Source: Hysterangium stoloniferum (taxonomy: Eukaryota; Basidiomycota; Agaricomycetes; Hysterangiales; Hysterangiaceae). From it: DNA of 64,000 nucleotides. Below the pieces are notes generated by a model, which saw only the letters and a list, made by a program, of their open reading frames with translations, searched no databases and was not told where the DNA came from. The translations under genes and the position numbers were made by a program. The stretch is taken from the NCBI GenBank assembly GCA_015178975.1, contig WHVD01000023.1, forward strand, positions 310,001-374,000. Direction: 5' to 3'. This document shows positions 21,841 through 34,360 of this stretch, piece by piece (within the stretch, counting starts at the first letter, position 1; each line of letters starts with the position of its first letter).

Positions 21841-23078
21841 AGATTTGTCAGGATCGTCCTGGACGTTATAAAGACGTCGAATAAAGACAGCTTCGAAATT
21901 ATTACTATATTATTAGCCTCACTGGATCCGCAGCGCTGCGCTTTCAAGGATCACGCGGGTTTGCGGCCTGGCAGTAGTTTTGCGCCAAGATATAATAGAT
22001 GGAACACTGACATCAACCATTAATGTAGTCTCCATAGAAGACCACGGTGGGCCTGCATGGTCACCTCATGTGGATGGACAAATCGACGGCATCTGCTACC
22101 ATCGTGACCACGGATGGCGCCCATTGCCACTCTGTTGTGGCTGCGCGTTGCCAGGCGGCAGGAGGAGACCCATTTAGTAATGAATTGAAGGGAAAAAAAG
22201 AGGAGGAGTTTTTCCCTTCGAGTCCATGTTCAACAATTTTAAAATCGGGAGGAGCCATCATTATTTTTAGAGTGACAAGCAACCAAAGTGCCAGTGTACA
22301 ATCTGGCTGTATATGACCGATCGGAAGTATGTTTACCAGACAATCTCTCGATCGATTTGAGTCTTTCTTGATTATAGCGCTGGCCGTTATCTCCTCTACG
22401 GGTATACCATAATTCCATGAAATTCCCAGGCGTCAGCTCTACTTGTCTTCATAGCCCGTACTCAAAGTCTGTTTATATCCAACCCGTTGTCATGACCTAG
22501 TCAGATACCCATGCTGTCAGAGCCAGAGTCAGCCGCCCGCCTATTACGGTATACAGGACGACTCCGAGCAGTTCTCGGATATCGGGGTTCCGGATGACAG
22601 CTAGTCGTAGTACCACATAGTCCCAGGCATCCAATCGTTACATAAGTGTAGTAAGATTGATTACGCTGGCAGAAGCCACGACTAGACTAACCACTTATAA
22701 TCACACTATCAAGCGCGTTCCTTCGCGGACACGCATACCTGTAACGAAGGCACCGATCACACCCCATGATATTATACGCCGCCCTAATAGATAACAATAG
22801 AATTAAAAGGGAAACCCACAATCCCTTCTCTCACAACCCAGTGCGTGTAACACCATCGTTTCAAGAATTAGATGGTGCGAGCGAGCATGGTGGCGGTGTC
22901 TGTACGTGAATTTTCTTCTTCTTCTTTTTTTTTGAATATTGAGGATATGTTCTGACGCACATTTACTCCTCAATCTGACATTCCATTTCTTACACTTTTC
23001 ATTTTATCGACAAAATAGTTCGTATCTACTAATAAAAATTCATGGGGCTGGACTACATATATTTAGCCATAAAAAGGT
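21841..23078. other. Intergenic, no gene seen
   Basis: No supportable gene. Short ORFs near 21,980-22,316 lie on both strands without domains. A CT-rich tract near 22,915-22,935 is the only compositional feature. Confidence 0.35.
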
Positions 23079-23837
23079 TCAGTCGCGATGATGATGATGA
23101 TGGTGGTGGTGGTGGGACTGCTCCTCATACCCGGGCTGACTGCCTCCGTAATACCCTTGCTGAGGAGGAGGATATCCTTGAGGAGGGGGGTAGTAACCCC
23201 CTTGGGGATACCCTTGTGGGGGCGCGTATCCGCCATATCCTACAGGTGGTCCGTACGCGGCGTAACCCTGGTGACCGGGAGCTCCCCAAGGAATACCGCC
23301 ACCATAGTTATATTCCGCCGCATATCCCCCCTGAGCCTGAGCATACTCCCAGCCAGTTCCCCCACTGTAGCGGCGTTCCGCGAGCTCGTGGGCTTGTTTC
23401 TCAGCAAGTTTTTTGGCCTTGTGGCGGTCAATCCAGTCCATGCCTTTCGTTTCGACCAATTTTTCCACTTCGGCAGCTGCTATACCCGCAATAATTTCCT
23501 TAATTAATTAATATGGGATCATAAGAATAAACTTTAATGTATATGTCATGGGAACGAACTTTCATAAGTGAATGAGAGGGCTGCTGTCCTGTTGCACGAA
23601 GGTGTGACTCATATGCCCTCATAGCTGCAAAGCCCGCGGCACCGGCAATGGCTGCAACCCAAAGCGCACTCATATTTAGCAACCTCTTCTGAGAGTGTCG
23701 ATGTCTGGACAGTTACCTTCGTGTGTGAAACTGGCCTTGTGATGCGGTTGCATCTGCTCTGTATAGTAAATGTTCTGATAATGGCTTTCAGCCTCCTCGT
23801 GTCGCATGGGTAAAAATGTGCCAAGAAGAGAATCCAT
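23079..23837 (-). CDS. CipC-like protein (DUF3759 family) with Gly/Tyr/Pro tail and poly-His end
   Basis: Exons 23,837-23,717, 23,651-23,560 and 23,498-23,079 give about 210 aa. The core shows the DUF3759/CipC pattern: HHKASFTHEAIAGAAGFAAM, then AYESHLRATGQQPSHSLMKE, IIAGIAAAEVEKLVETKGMD and WIDRHKAKKLAEKQAHEL. CipC was named as a concanamycin-induced protein in Aspergillus, and its biochemical role is unknown. The second exon start was set at TTGCAG|CCATTGCC because it alone keeps frame and restores the HEAIAG motif. After the core comes an unusual tail rich in PPQGYP-like repeats that ends in nine histidines before RD. Such GYP tails are known from membrane-associated or condensate-prone proteins, and the His run could bind metal; both are inference. 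Confidence 0.75.
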
Positions 23838-24967
23838 GTTTCAGCGTGGAAGGTGGTAAAAGATGGGTGAAAATGCACTGACAACTCGTTGACCGAAGAT
23901 AATTAAAGGGACATCTAACACGTGCATCTCGTCTATTCCTAGACATTTGATAACTCCGGTTCCATTTATAACGTTCGGAACTGCTCAATGCTGTTTCGAT
24001 GTCAAAATAATGACGGCTACTGCTCACCGTTGACAACTATTGGGCGAATGCTTCCGTTTCGCCTATGTAATCCGCATGGCGGTGCAAACCCCAGGGGCAA
24101 AAGTCAGCATCTATTACATCATAACTTTCATACCGAGTCACGACCCATTATTTGTGGATTTACATTCGATCGCCAACATCACACGTTACCTGACTGAATC
24201 TTCCGGTCGGTATTCCGATCGATACAATGATTCATGACGCTGCCGTGATCCCAGTCTGGAGAGATACTGGGCAAGCGCTGCGACGGAAAACAATCGACGA
24301 GTATGGCGTTGGGTACCTGGACGAACGGGCAAGGAAAGGATCCCATGATGTATGTTTATTAATAATATTGCATGTCTCAGAGTTCTCAATATTATGTTTC
24401 TTCGCAATTTAATTGCTGGCAAAACTGAAAAGTGTTATCGCGGCGCGGGTGTTCTGCTGCGAAGTGATGCATGGATTACCGTAAGGGGTATATCTATGCG
24501 TGAGGGAGAGGGGAAGCATGTGGTTTCCGTGTTGGTTTATTGTCTTGCTTTCATTACCCCTTATCTTTGATTCATCTCAACGGGTAATTAATCTCCTAGT
24601 TTACTTATAAGTGTAGTTCCTCTAGTTTAGGAGCTAGTTGTGGGCCTGCAAAGAGGTAAGTGGTTCCAGTACGGGTTCGGTGCTTCCACCTAAATTAATG
24701 TGGTCCTACCTCAATAAATCGACACACTCTTGAATGAGTCTTCCTAATCTGGGGAGACTTCAATAATGGCACAAGAACATGTGAAGCACCTTATCTCGAA
24801 AAGATCCATATACAATCCTGCCGTACATCGTTAGCAAAGCTTGGTTTAGGGCATACAGGAGTTTTGTTCCAAAGCCGTCCAAACAAACTCCAAAACAGTA
24901 TCCCGGTGGGATTTCAATAATTGAAGATGTCTAAGAATGCTGTGAAACTAATCCCCAGTCCACACCA
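23838..24967. other. Intergenic, no gene seen
   Basis: Plus-strand ORFs at 24,040-24,237 and 24,352-24,570 have no recognisable domain. They could be exons of an unknown gene, but I could not link them. Confidence 0.3.
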
Positions 24968-25214
24968 TGTTGGAAATGATGATGAAACACCTTTCTCCTA
25001 CAACTTTTTATATGAAAATGCATATTGTGGACCATCCCCAGGGAGGTTAATGTATGGTTTTACCCATGTACACCTAGACTATCACCAAACCTATCATGTC
25101 AGAAGGTGTTTCACTAACCGACACATTGATTGACACACAAATACTCTTAATACAAGTCTATTAAACCCTTGTAGATTGTGTATTATAATAAGTCAACTTG
25201 TACTATTTTTAATA
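24968..25214 (+). mobile_element. Solo Copia LTR with 5-bp target-site duplication CACCA
   Basis: A 247 bp sequence from TGTTGGAAATG to TTTTTAATA matches the Copia LTR at 11,179-11,446. It is flanked by exact CACCA on both sides (24,963-24,967 and 25,215-25,219), the signature of integration followed by LTR-LTR recombination. The terminal TA rather than CA is unusual and rests on the duplication. Confidence 0.75.
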
Positions 25215-25219
25215 CACCA

Positions 25220-26952
25220 TGACTGTGATATAGGTCAAAATTCCCAGAGGGCACCAGTAGTGTTGGTGGATGCCGTCATACTAATCCTAGCCAGTGGGTC
25301 ATGATAGGTTGTTTCTCCTTGGCATTGAAAATGTCGAAATATTTTTCAGGACACGGAAACTGACCCTAGCAATTTCTACACACCAAGCCGTCGACCCAGG
25401 CTTCCACCTGCCTGCTGACAGCGGAATGTGTCCATAGTTGGGGACGTAATAACACGGATCATGGCTTTGTTCATCACGAGCCCACAGTTCTCGAAGCTTC
25501 GCACGGAATATTTCTCTCATGCTTGTTTCAATGATCTGCCTCCGTTGCTGCGGACTCAACATAGCTGGAGGGAACAAGGGGGGGTGGCTCATCAATCTCA
25601 TCCACGTGAGTATCAGCTTGTCCGTCGTTCCATCTCGCAGCTGCTCAGAATCGGCTTGTTGGACGTAAATAAGTAGTTTTCAGTTATGCTCACAGCACGA
25701 GGGTATCCCGCGCATTACAGCGCAATCAGGGATCTGCAGGCATCGCATTGTGGCTGTATTTGCACAGGAATCACAGCATGTCATCCCGTAGTTTAGACAG
25801 CCTCCATTCGCTTTCTGTGACTCATAAAAGGTTTCAAAATACCCCAAGTGAATTCGATAATTTCTATGTTTCAGTAGATCGTTGACAGACCATTAGACAC
25901 ACGCATACTATGAGGTACCTACGATAGTCAGTAAAGAGCGCACCGTACTTGGACTGGATCCCCGTCACAATCGCTGAACCGTTCACATCTTGAATAACTT
26001 GAGTTACACCCGCTCAACGCCTACGAAAATTTGAATATATACTCTGTACACTTTTTTAACATGATTCACATAATTAACTTCAGGCCAATTCTGCTTCTCT
26101 TCAAGTTTTATTCTAGAGGCGACGTTGCATGGATAATGTAATGCTATACGAAAGGGTACGCGGCTCCTGCCCAATGGTTTTCGACCTCATGCCACATCCA
26201 TCCAGTGCAACTGTGCGCTTCATGCCAGCGTCCAGTTGTATTACAATACTTTCAGTGACGAGGAGCTCAGTTCAAATAATTCTCTGATCTGGTTCATGAC
26301 TTCGGCTTTTTTTTGCACATAGTCATGCAATGTTACTAAGCGGTAAAGTTCAATCCAGTTGCATGAATTCAACGTAGTCTATATAAAACGAATATGTCAA
26401 CATCATCATATGGAAGAATTTGGTAGTCTTCAGGCGTCAAGCATGGGATTCACCGTATCCTTTCTGGAACAAGGCTGTCGAACCATGTATTCGCATGCTC
26501 AATTGGACATGCATGCCCAGCCAAGTGCCCACAACATAGGACCAGTTCCTGCTTGTCGCTGTACACTTTCTTTAGCCCCCTGTCAGTCAAAATTCAGCGA
26601 CGATTGACATTCACTACAACCTATTAGAATGAATTGTCTTGGTAATAGACACTCTTTCGCCTTTCTGTGGTAATTTATCAATAATCATGTCTTCCCGGTG
26701 CCAAAGAGCGTCCATTAACTTTGCAGGTCTTTGAGACGACTGGCTTTCCACTCATAGTGTCATTTATGATTATGATTTAGCCCAACTACGACTCCCCAGC
26801 TCGTAAGTCGCTCGCGCCAGTCACTCTCGGCGTAGGCTTGCCTTTCTATCTCGCCCGGGGTACCTATGGAAGTTCCTATATATTCTCAAGATTTCATACA
26901 GTGTTAAAATCAACCCTTCAATACACCACACAAATACCACCATTAGAGCAAC
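25220..26952. other. Mostly non-coding; one possible unassigned exon on the minus strand
   Basis: The minus frame 25,601-25,299 encodes MLSPQQRRQIIETSMREIF and, further on, YGHIPLSAGRWKPGSTAW, which looks protein-like. I could not find neighbouring exons or a family. The remainder shows no gene. A tatatatt near 26,876 could be a TATA box for the gene starting at 26,953. Confidence 0.3.
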
Positions 26953-27526
26953 ATGGCCGGACTTCTTGGCGGACTTCTCGGGTCTACTTTGGGTACAGTC
27001 ACTACGACAGTCGGTAGCGTTACGAGCTTCTTGCCCTTGGGCGCCAAGGAAGCAGAGACCCATTATGAGAAGGTCTACAAGAGTAGTCACGGAGAACATA
27101 AGAGACACAATGCGGGTCATCATTATTCGCACGAAGGTATATGTTACTTTACAAATTCAGATTTGTTGTGGGCTAACTTGTCCACTTTGAACGTTTGTGG
27201 TCTTCAGAGCTTTCAGCGGCTGTAGGATATGCAGTCAGTAAAGCTGTCGAGGAGAAGATAGCTTCCAAAGGCGGACATTGCCCTCCCGATCTCGTAAAGG
27301 TGGAGGCCATTGATTTATTAGGAGGCTTCAAAAAATAAACTGATTTATATAGACACTAATCGAGCAGCTCACAGGTGACGAGCTTGCCAAACTTATCAAT
27401 TTACAAGGGATCGCCCTTGTAGACGTCGGGGCTGTGACAAAAGATATACAGAAACAGGCAGGAGTGCTTTTGGAATCGACCCTTGGACTTAATCTGGGAT
27501 TGAACATTGGCGTTTTGGGGCTTTAA
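26953..27526 (+). CDS. Small unknown protein, three exons, Gly/Leu-rich ends
   Basis: Inferred exons are 26,953 to about 27,136, about 27,209-27,299 and about 27,372-27,526, giving roughly 140-145 aa. It begins MAGLLGGLLGSTLG, a glycine/leucine-rich stretch. A charged, histidine-rich middle follows (HYEKVYKSSHGEHKRHNAGH), then SAAVGYAVSKAVEEKIASKG, and after the last splice a domain with LTGDELAKLINLQGIAL and the C-terminus GLNLGLNIGVLGL. Splice phases agree at both introns. The matching hydrophobic ends suggest membrane association or self-assembly. The HxxSHE-ELSAAVGYA layout faintly recalls the neighbouring CipC-like gene, but I do not claim homology. Confidence 0.6.
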
Positions 27527-29216
27527 CACATCTCATTCATGATCAGTAGTGACGTATTAATAGTTTCCAGCATTCGGGCCATTGTCGAGCTTTCAATCTA
27601 TTAATATGAATTGTCCCAAGTGACCCTCCGTCCATTCACTATCTTTTTTTGCCGGCTAGTGAGCTAGATCTTGGTCTTACCGTTCAATCCTGTCGGGACT
27701 TCGTTCGATGTATCATACAAAGCAAGTACACCATAATTGAAGTCAGAACATTAAGTCATAAGTCGCCAGTCGCCGTCCTTCGTCGTACCTCAGCCTAGCC
27801 TATGACCCAGGGCGTTCTATACCTTATAACTTGATTCTAATTTCTAAGAAGAGAAAGCGATTGGTAAACGGGTAATCATAAACTCATCCCTCCAACCACG
27901 GATTGTTTAGAAGGACCTGACTCCGCGACCCCGCAACCTTCAGCACTGCATAAACGATGCCGATTTTGAGGAAGCGCATTGCCAATTCGGTTCAGGGTTT
28001 TACTCTGACAATTAGTCAGTGTCATAAAATTTTTTTAGAGAGCCCTTTCCATCATTAGAATGCCTTTTGCTCCGGGCGGCTGTGCGAGCCTTCTGAACCT
28101 CAAACATTTTATCAGTGGCGATGATTTTTCATGAAAACAGTATAAGTAGTGCTATGCACCTTTGTTGCGTAGTAATACATTTATCGACGGAATAGCAATA
28201 GCAGACTAAGTAAAAGCGAGATAAAAATATAATAAATCGGAGAAAGGACTGTCATAGGAAGCTCACATTTTGAACACAACTAGCTAAGAGGGATTACCGG
28301 GGAATCCCAAGGCCCGCAGTGAGGATATCGACTACATACCAAAGTGACCACTGGCAAGAAAAACAATCAGATGGCACGTAGGCATCTCGATAGATCCTGG
28401 TTGAAACACCTTATGCAGCGCCCAGAGGCACTCTTAGTTTGGTTTTGTGTGTCCCACGATGGGCGCCTAGGTTCGCCCCATGTCCGCTTTTCCCACTAGC
28501 AATGCCAAACACGAGAGACTGTTCATGTAACAGGGAAATTTTTGTCTTCAACCTCAAGGAATCGGATCGATAGATCGATAGACCGATATAGCGATGATTC
28601 TGGCCCCGGGGGTTTCACCTTTTATATACCTATTCAAACACCTAAGGTGTGCGCTCCAATCACGTCGGGCTGTGGTCCTGAGTGAACAGCTCAACCATAC
28701 TTGGTCACTTCACATCTGAGCTCTCATCTCCCCGCTTTTCACTATAGTAGTATCGTATTCCGTTCTGGCCGGCTGCCGTTCAACAAGTGGGAGTGATGCT
28801 TACATTACTCCTGGAGGCACTTTCGGCCGTTTCTTTTGTAGTGGAAAAAGATGCCTATCAAAAAATCACATTACCGAGGTGGACATACACACTAGTCATC
28901 CCCTTAGGTCGTCTTGATCCTTGAAAGTTGGCCAGAAGGTCCTGGCGCTTCATTGATGTCACTCACTAACCGTCATGAGCCGGCTTCCTCCTTTTCGGAC
29001 GCCGGGAGTCCCTATTCGCAGGTGTGGTTGTTATCAAACAGATGAATGGTTGTCGGCGTATCGCTTTGAGGAGCTGCTCATGCAGTGCCATGGGAGATTC
29101 CGATGACTCTGTTTGGCGCTCATCGGGCCTCAACCCCTAACCCCTTACAACGCCTCTTTCCAGGAGTATTTTAGTGTGCGCCGCATCTTGTTCTCAGTGA
29201 TTTCACTTTACCTATC
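27527..29216. other. Intergenic, no gene seen
   Basis: No ORF or repeat of note. Short GATCGATA-like repeats occur near 28,565-28,590. Confidence 0.35.
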
Positions 29217-30487
29217 ATGTCAAGCCACTCGTAAGTTGTTTCTATTGGAATATCTAACATACATACTTTACTTATTTTTCCTTTTCTGATATAGCACCCT
29301 CGTATCTCCTCTACCAGTAGAACTAGTAGACCAAATAATCGATCACTTACACAGCGATATACATGCACTTCGCTCGTGCAGCCTCGTTTGTCGAGGATGG
29401 GTACCAAGTGCCAGATACCACCTATTTAATGAAGTAAAGCTTTCAAATACCACTTCATCCGCCTTTGTGAATCTCCTGCGACGCAGTCCACATATTTCCC
29501 CACTAGTTCAAATACTTAATATCACACAAGATGGCATGCTTGCATACAGCGTTCCAGTATATTTAAACGGCGTTCTTCCCGTACTGGCCAAGAGCCTAAC
29601 CCACCTTCGCACCTTACGATTATCCAATCTCGATTTCTCTTGTCTACGCTCTGCGGCTCAGGACGCCCTTTTACATCAATTTTCTACAATCCAAAGTCTA
29701 TCGCTCAAATCTGTAACATTCTCCCGGTTCCATGACTTTGCCGTATTCATCGTCGCCCATCCTCAACTTCAACATTTACATCTTCACCATGTATGGTGGG
29801 CATCTAAGGATGTTTTTGAAAATGACCATGCGGACTTAGTCCTTCAGCCATCGTATCCTTCACAGCTTCAAAGCATCTCTTTGAGCGAGACTTCGTACCA
29901 TATCGTGGAATGGCTGACATTACAATACCCCTCTCTCCCCATTCGCAGCATAACCCACTCAACTGTTTCCAAATGCGATATACCCGCTATGAGGAATCTC
30001 CTTCGTTATACCGGATCTTCCCTTCACGACCTCGCTATTTCCATTCATTCAATACCCAATTGTGTCATAGAGCAGTCATGTAAGATTTTTATTGGTCTCT
30101 CTTGACTCGCAACACTGACTTCAATTTTAAGATATAGCAGAACCTGCGCTGCTGTTGCAAAACAATCATATACGCACGCTCACTCTGGACAACATCCTTC
30201 TCCTCTCTTCTGACGCCCAATCCTGTGCCTGGATATCGACTATTCTTGCACAGTTATTTTCACCATACCTCGAACAGATTCGGCTGAACATTATCTGGAA
30301 CGCCGTGGAACAATTGAGAGCCATCGACCTGGAACATATCGATGAATTGCTCAGCCAGCCACGATTCGGGCAACTAAAAACAGTTATCATTCAGTCAAAT
30401 GGCTACACCAACGTTGAGGAAGTCGCGAAGATCATGGAAGGGCGATTGAAGCGCCTGTCGAAGAGGGGTATTTTGCGATTCTATTAA
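29217..30487 (+). CDS. F-box-like protein with leucine-rich C-terminal region
   Basis: The first exon is tiny (MSSH plus two bases, 29,217-29,230), then about 29,300 to 30,078 and about 30,136-30,487. After the first splice an F-box-like helix reads SPLPVELVDQIIDHL, followed by ALRSCSLVCRGWVPSARYHL, a typical Agaricomycete F-box pattern. The remainder is a weakly repetitive leucine-rich sequence (LTHLRTLRLSNLDF, HPQLQHLHLHHVWW, HIRTLTLDNILLL) ending in RLSKRGILRFY. Such proteins bind Skp1 in SCF ubiquitin ligases and use the C-terminal repeats for substrate choice. Agaricomycetes have hundreds of these, so the target cannot be guessed. Confidence 0.75.
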
Positions 30488-30527
30488 TGGTGGCATTCAG
30501 CGCTTCTGTGTAGTAATGGGAGTTATC

Positions 30528-30728
30528 GGACCTTGGACGCTGGTATAGGTTATTCCCTCCTTAATTCGTTTTTGCATTTGAGTTGCCGTCGACTCAGTGG
30601 CACCACCATTAGTATAGCCAATGGACCCTGAACGCTGGTATACGTTAATCTGGCTCATTATGTGTTCATTTTGTATTTGAGTTGCCGTGCGACTCGGACT
30701 TCGTAGCACAGTCACTACTATAGTCAAT
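30528..30728 (+). repeat. Two-copy imperfect tandem repeat (~95 and ~106 bp)
   Basis: ggacc-tggacgctggtata to tatagccaat (30,528-30,622) is followed directly by ggaccctgaacgctggtata to tatagtcaat (30,623-30,728). Both share tttgagttgccgt and cgactc. It lies just downstream of the F-box gene. Confidence 0.65.
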
Positions 30729-31057
30729 CCAGTTAATGTGGCAACGAGTGTGGTTTACTGAATTCTCATTCGTTTGTTCGGACATTTAATTTATATTTTC
30801 CCGAAATTGTCCCAACATGTCGATGCTAAGAAATACGCAAGACTCGTAGCGTACTGTGACATACATTGGCATGTGGTGGAAATGACAGTAATAGTTGTTT
30901 TGAGTATCATTAAATCTCTCTGATCTTTTTGCGCCCTCCGTCAAGTTACATGAGGGATAACCTATAACCACAAATTCAGTGTTCCATAAAAAAGACACTT
31001 ATTAGAAATTTGCCAAGAAGAAGAACTTGCCCACCTGGAAACTTTGGAAAAGAAAAG
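30729..31057. other. Intergenic, no gene seen
   Basis: AT-rich. A minus-strand ORF (30,786-30,998) has no domain. Confidence 0.35.
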
Positions 31058-31210
31058 AAACTATAGTTGTCGTCCAGCTCAAGCTTTCAACTTGAAGTAA
31101 TTCGCACCATTGCACCTTCAATGTCGAAATACCCCTGGCTTCTGTGTGATTACTTAGTCATGCCGCTCAGAAATTGAGCTATCCCTTCAGAATGCAGTAA
31201 AAGTGCCTGT
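31058..31210 (-). pseudogene. Terpene synthase pseudogene, last-exon fragment
   Basis: The minus-strand translation reads QALLLHSEGIAQFLSGM, then SHRSQGYFDIEGAMVRI, then SS, LELDD. It lines up with the last exon of copies 1 and 2 (QALLLHTDGIGYFLTGM / SHKSPRYFGNEGEMVR). In-frame TAA and TGA codons interrupt it, and no upstream exons are adjacent. The RY signature is GY. This relic shows the terpene synthase family once reached at least 17 kb beyond copy 3. Confidence 0.8.
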
Positions 31211-34200
31211 TTCTCTTTCCGTAATAATAATTATATGTTTTTAATTTGTCTTCAAAACTCTTCTAATCCATCTACAGATTTCTTAGATGAAATGGATATT
31301 GGTAATAATGGGTGATTTCACCATAATATTTCCCTGTAGCTTTTTCCATTTTACTTAATTTATTGGTATTTAATTATTTTTGTACCTTAGGAGCATGGAA
31401 ACACATGGGGGACACCTTATTATTTTAGTTTATCTTGAGTTGACGTGTCTAAAAATATTATGATTAACACATATTAGTGAAAAAAGGGGAGAATACTTAC
31501 AGGTAGCCGAAGTATAGCATATGTATGTGCAAATTGACTCAAGGGACGGTCTGATGTGCGTCCTGTAAGAATCATGTTGACGTAAGGGGTATACGTCGGT
31601 ACACAGTGGACGTGAACAAAATGCGTTAATTATTACTAAGCTACTCGCCTAGCATGAAATACATTGACCAAAACTTCAACAAATCCTGCTCGTTGAAAAG
31701 CTCTCTTAGAATGGTTCCCGTTTCTCGCCAACGAAATATGAGGATAAATCCGGCATGCCCCCCAAATGTCGTAGCTTTCAGGGCAACATTATCATATTGA
31801 ACTAGCTTAAAGTAAGAAATTAAATTAATTCTTCAAGCCTTAATTCTCATGTATTCCTTTGAATCATAATGTCGTATTAGTTAGGAACGACTCACCTTCT
31901 ACTGTATTTACGTCAAAGCAATTGGTTTGAATACATTCTAATCACATTAATAACTTCACCGGCGTGATCATCCCAAGACGTAGAGTTACTCGAACCCACG
32001 ACCGGATTGCGATAATAATTTTCAAACATATACAAGAGTATTCTTCATTCTTTGGCCAATGGATAAAAATTATCGACAAAAGTAATCGAGCATTATAGTG
32101 ATAAGAACATATGGTTTGAAGTTGAAAGGAAAGGAGCCCAGAAAACGCGGTGGCTGGAAACACCGATCCGAGTCGTGAACTCTATACTGAATTTAATAAA
32201 TTTTGGATCATGGAATTGGTACTTCAAGAAAATGCCCGATTACATATCCTGCGATCACATTCTGAATAGCGTTGATAATGAGGATTTTTATCCTATTCTG
32301 TGACTCAACTTTCCTATCGCCATCCTTACTTTTTATCACTGGGATTGAAAGATATAGTTTCTTTTAGGAAAACAATAAATAATGTTTCTCCCCATCCTCG
32401 TGCAGACAGGTGATATCTGGCTCGAGGGATTAATATTTTTCATCTACGGTCGCTGTTGAAGCTCGGATGCTCGGTCACACTGTTCCCCATCTTCCCCCAT
32501 CAATACTTATGGGGTGTACTCAGTGACGCAAAGAGTTATCGCAGGGAAATGTATGAAGAAGGAAGTCAGGAACCTGTTCAAATATTACATGAAGTATTCG
32601 ATCCGAGTGTGTGGAAAAGTAAGGATAATTACATGAGCATCTGACAGACTGAATGGTGATCTTGGTGACGCTGCGTATTTTCACTTTTCTTGCCCGCTGT
32701 TCGCGGCTCATAAAAGGAGAATGATTATCGCCAACCTGTGAAATTTTTTATAACAGCCAATCGTCTAGATATGCCCTCTAGACGCATGTAGCTCAGGAAA
32801 ATTAGTTCTATAATATACACAAAAGTTGCGGCGGGCCAGGTCGGAGCCAACTCCCAGTTGACAGCTTTGGCCTGGGCTATGAGTTGAACAAACCAAGCCG
32901 CTTCAGGCCAGCCGAGGCGTTGATACTAAGCCGTACCTAGCAACCGTACACCTTCCGTCGTCCGCATCCCCAAGACGTCTTTACATCTTCGCCGAGCTCT
33001 CCGACACAGCCACCACGGACCGGAATAACACTAGGTACTAGTTGCTGTTAGTGGGGATCCCGTTCATTCACCCTCGCTCCAGCCTTGCTGCCCGACGCCT
33101 CATTTTTCACCCCATCTTGTACATATTCTAGTTAATGCTAACACAAATGTCAGAAATAAAGAAAAAGTGTCTAGCTAGGATAATTCGAGTGACATAGGCT
33201 AAGGATCCGAGCCTTTTTTTTGTTGAGCGTTATAGGATGGGGCGGAGTAGCCACGCTGCTTGCCCTATTCCCGCTGATGGTCAACTAGCTCGTGACAGGT
33301 TTCATAGGCAATAAGGCTTTGTGTTATTATGGCAGAGGAAGGGAAGGATGTTTCATGAGTAGCCGTTGCCACTCGCTGACTACCTGAGGAAATGCATTTG
33401 AGCACGACAGACGGGCTGATAGTGTGGGACCCAAGCCAGGTAAAGGCCTCCCCCGACCAATAATACCCACAAAACCTCAGAAATCTCCCGCAGACATAAA
33501 TACGGGCTTCTCTCTACCTGGCAGAGGCCTCCATGTTTTGTTCGCCAGACATGCAGGGACAGCTTTCCCCTTGTAACGACCAATTTTCATGGCCAGGAGG
33601 TCCGCCTATATCCATTGAACTAGTGCCTCCACCTGTCCATTGCTTATTTCATATTCTGTTACTTCATCAGGTTGTTCCCCCGGGGTTCTATCTGCGCTTT
33701 TACAACGTGTCTTTCATATGAGGTGAGCGGCCTCTGTCATAAGGATGGCAAGAAGGCGATTTTTAGCTGTGACCGGTTTCCCTTCCCGCGCCCTGTAGTC
33801 TGCCAGCCAGGATGGTCCCCCAAGGTAGCTAGGGATCCAAGCTTGGCCATGTCTGAGATTCCAGTCAACCACTTTCGTATTTCAGAATCCCGCGCAGATG
33901 TTCAGGAGACACGCCCCTGTTCCATGTTGGAAACAATGGGTTTAATGTTGTAGTACCGAAGGAGACGGGGTGTCGAGTTATTCAACAAGTTTAGGAAATT
34001 CTTCACCGTAAAACCGATACATGTAGTGTCGCACATGAAGAGCTCTTAGGAGGCGAGGCTGTACAGCTCGAGAAGCAAATTTAGTACATTGGTGAGGCAA
34101 CGAAAAGTATCCTTCAGATTAGGATGATGATGGATTGAGGAGAAACGACGGATAGCAAGTATACATTGGCAGCTAAATAAAATTACTGGAAATAAAACTG

Positions 34201-34360
34201 AGACTGTAATTGTCTTTAAGCAAAATATACGATAAAAAATTGCGTCCTGATAGCGTAGACGAACCCACAACTATGAAAAGCGATGAGAGATGGTCAAAAA
34301 TAATAAGTCCGAAGCCGCTCTTCTTTCACAGTTTGAACCAGATATACGGATTGTATCGAT
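31211..34360. other. Long gene-poor stretch
   Basis: No gene could be supported. ORFs at 33,380-33,583, 33,533-33,721 and 33,672-33,953 overlap on opposite strands and lack domains. A GC-richer block at 32,820-33,120 differs in composition from its surroundings but shows no frame. Confidence 0.35.

Noticed and set aside
21732-21947. Minus-strand ORF with repeated phenylalanine/leucine/threonine segments
   Set aside because: It is only the translation of the 20-bp minisatellite.
23042-23507. Two plus-strand ORFs of 139-150 aa opposite the CipC-like gene
   Set aside because: They are antisense shadows of the repetitive GYP/His tail and have no independent support.
346-31210. A complete terpenoid biosynthetic gene cluster
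   Set aside because: No P450, oxidoreductase, transferase or pathway regulator was recognised among the synthases. The M20 hydrolase and permease are far away and have no known link.
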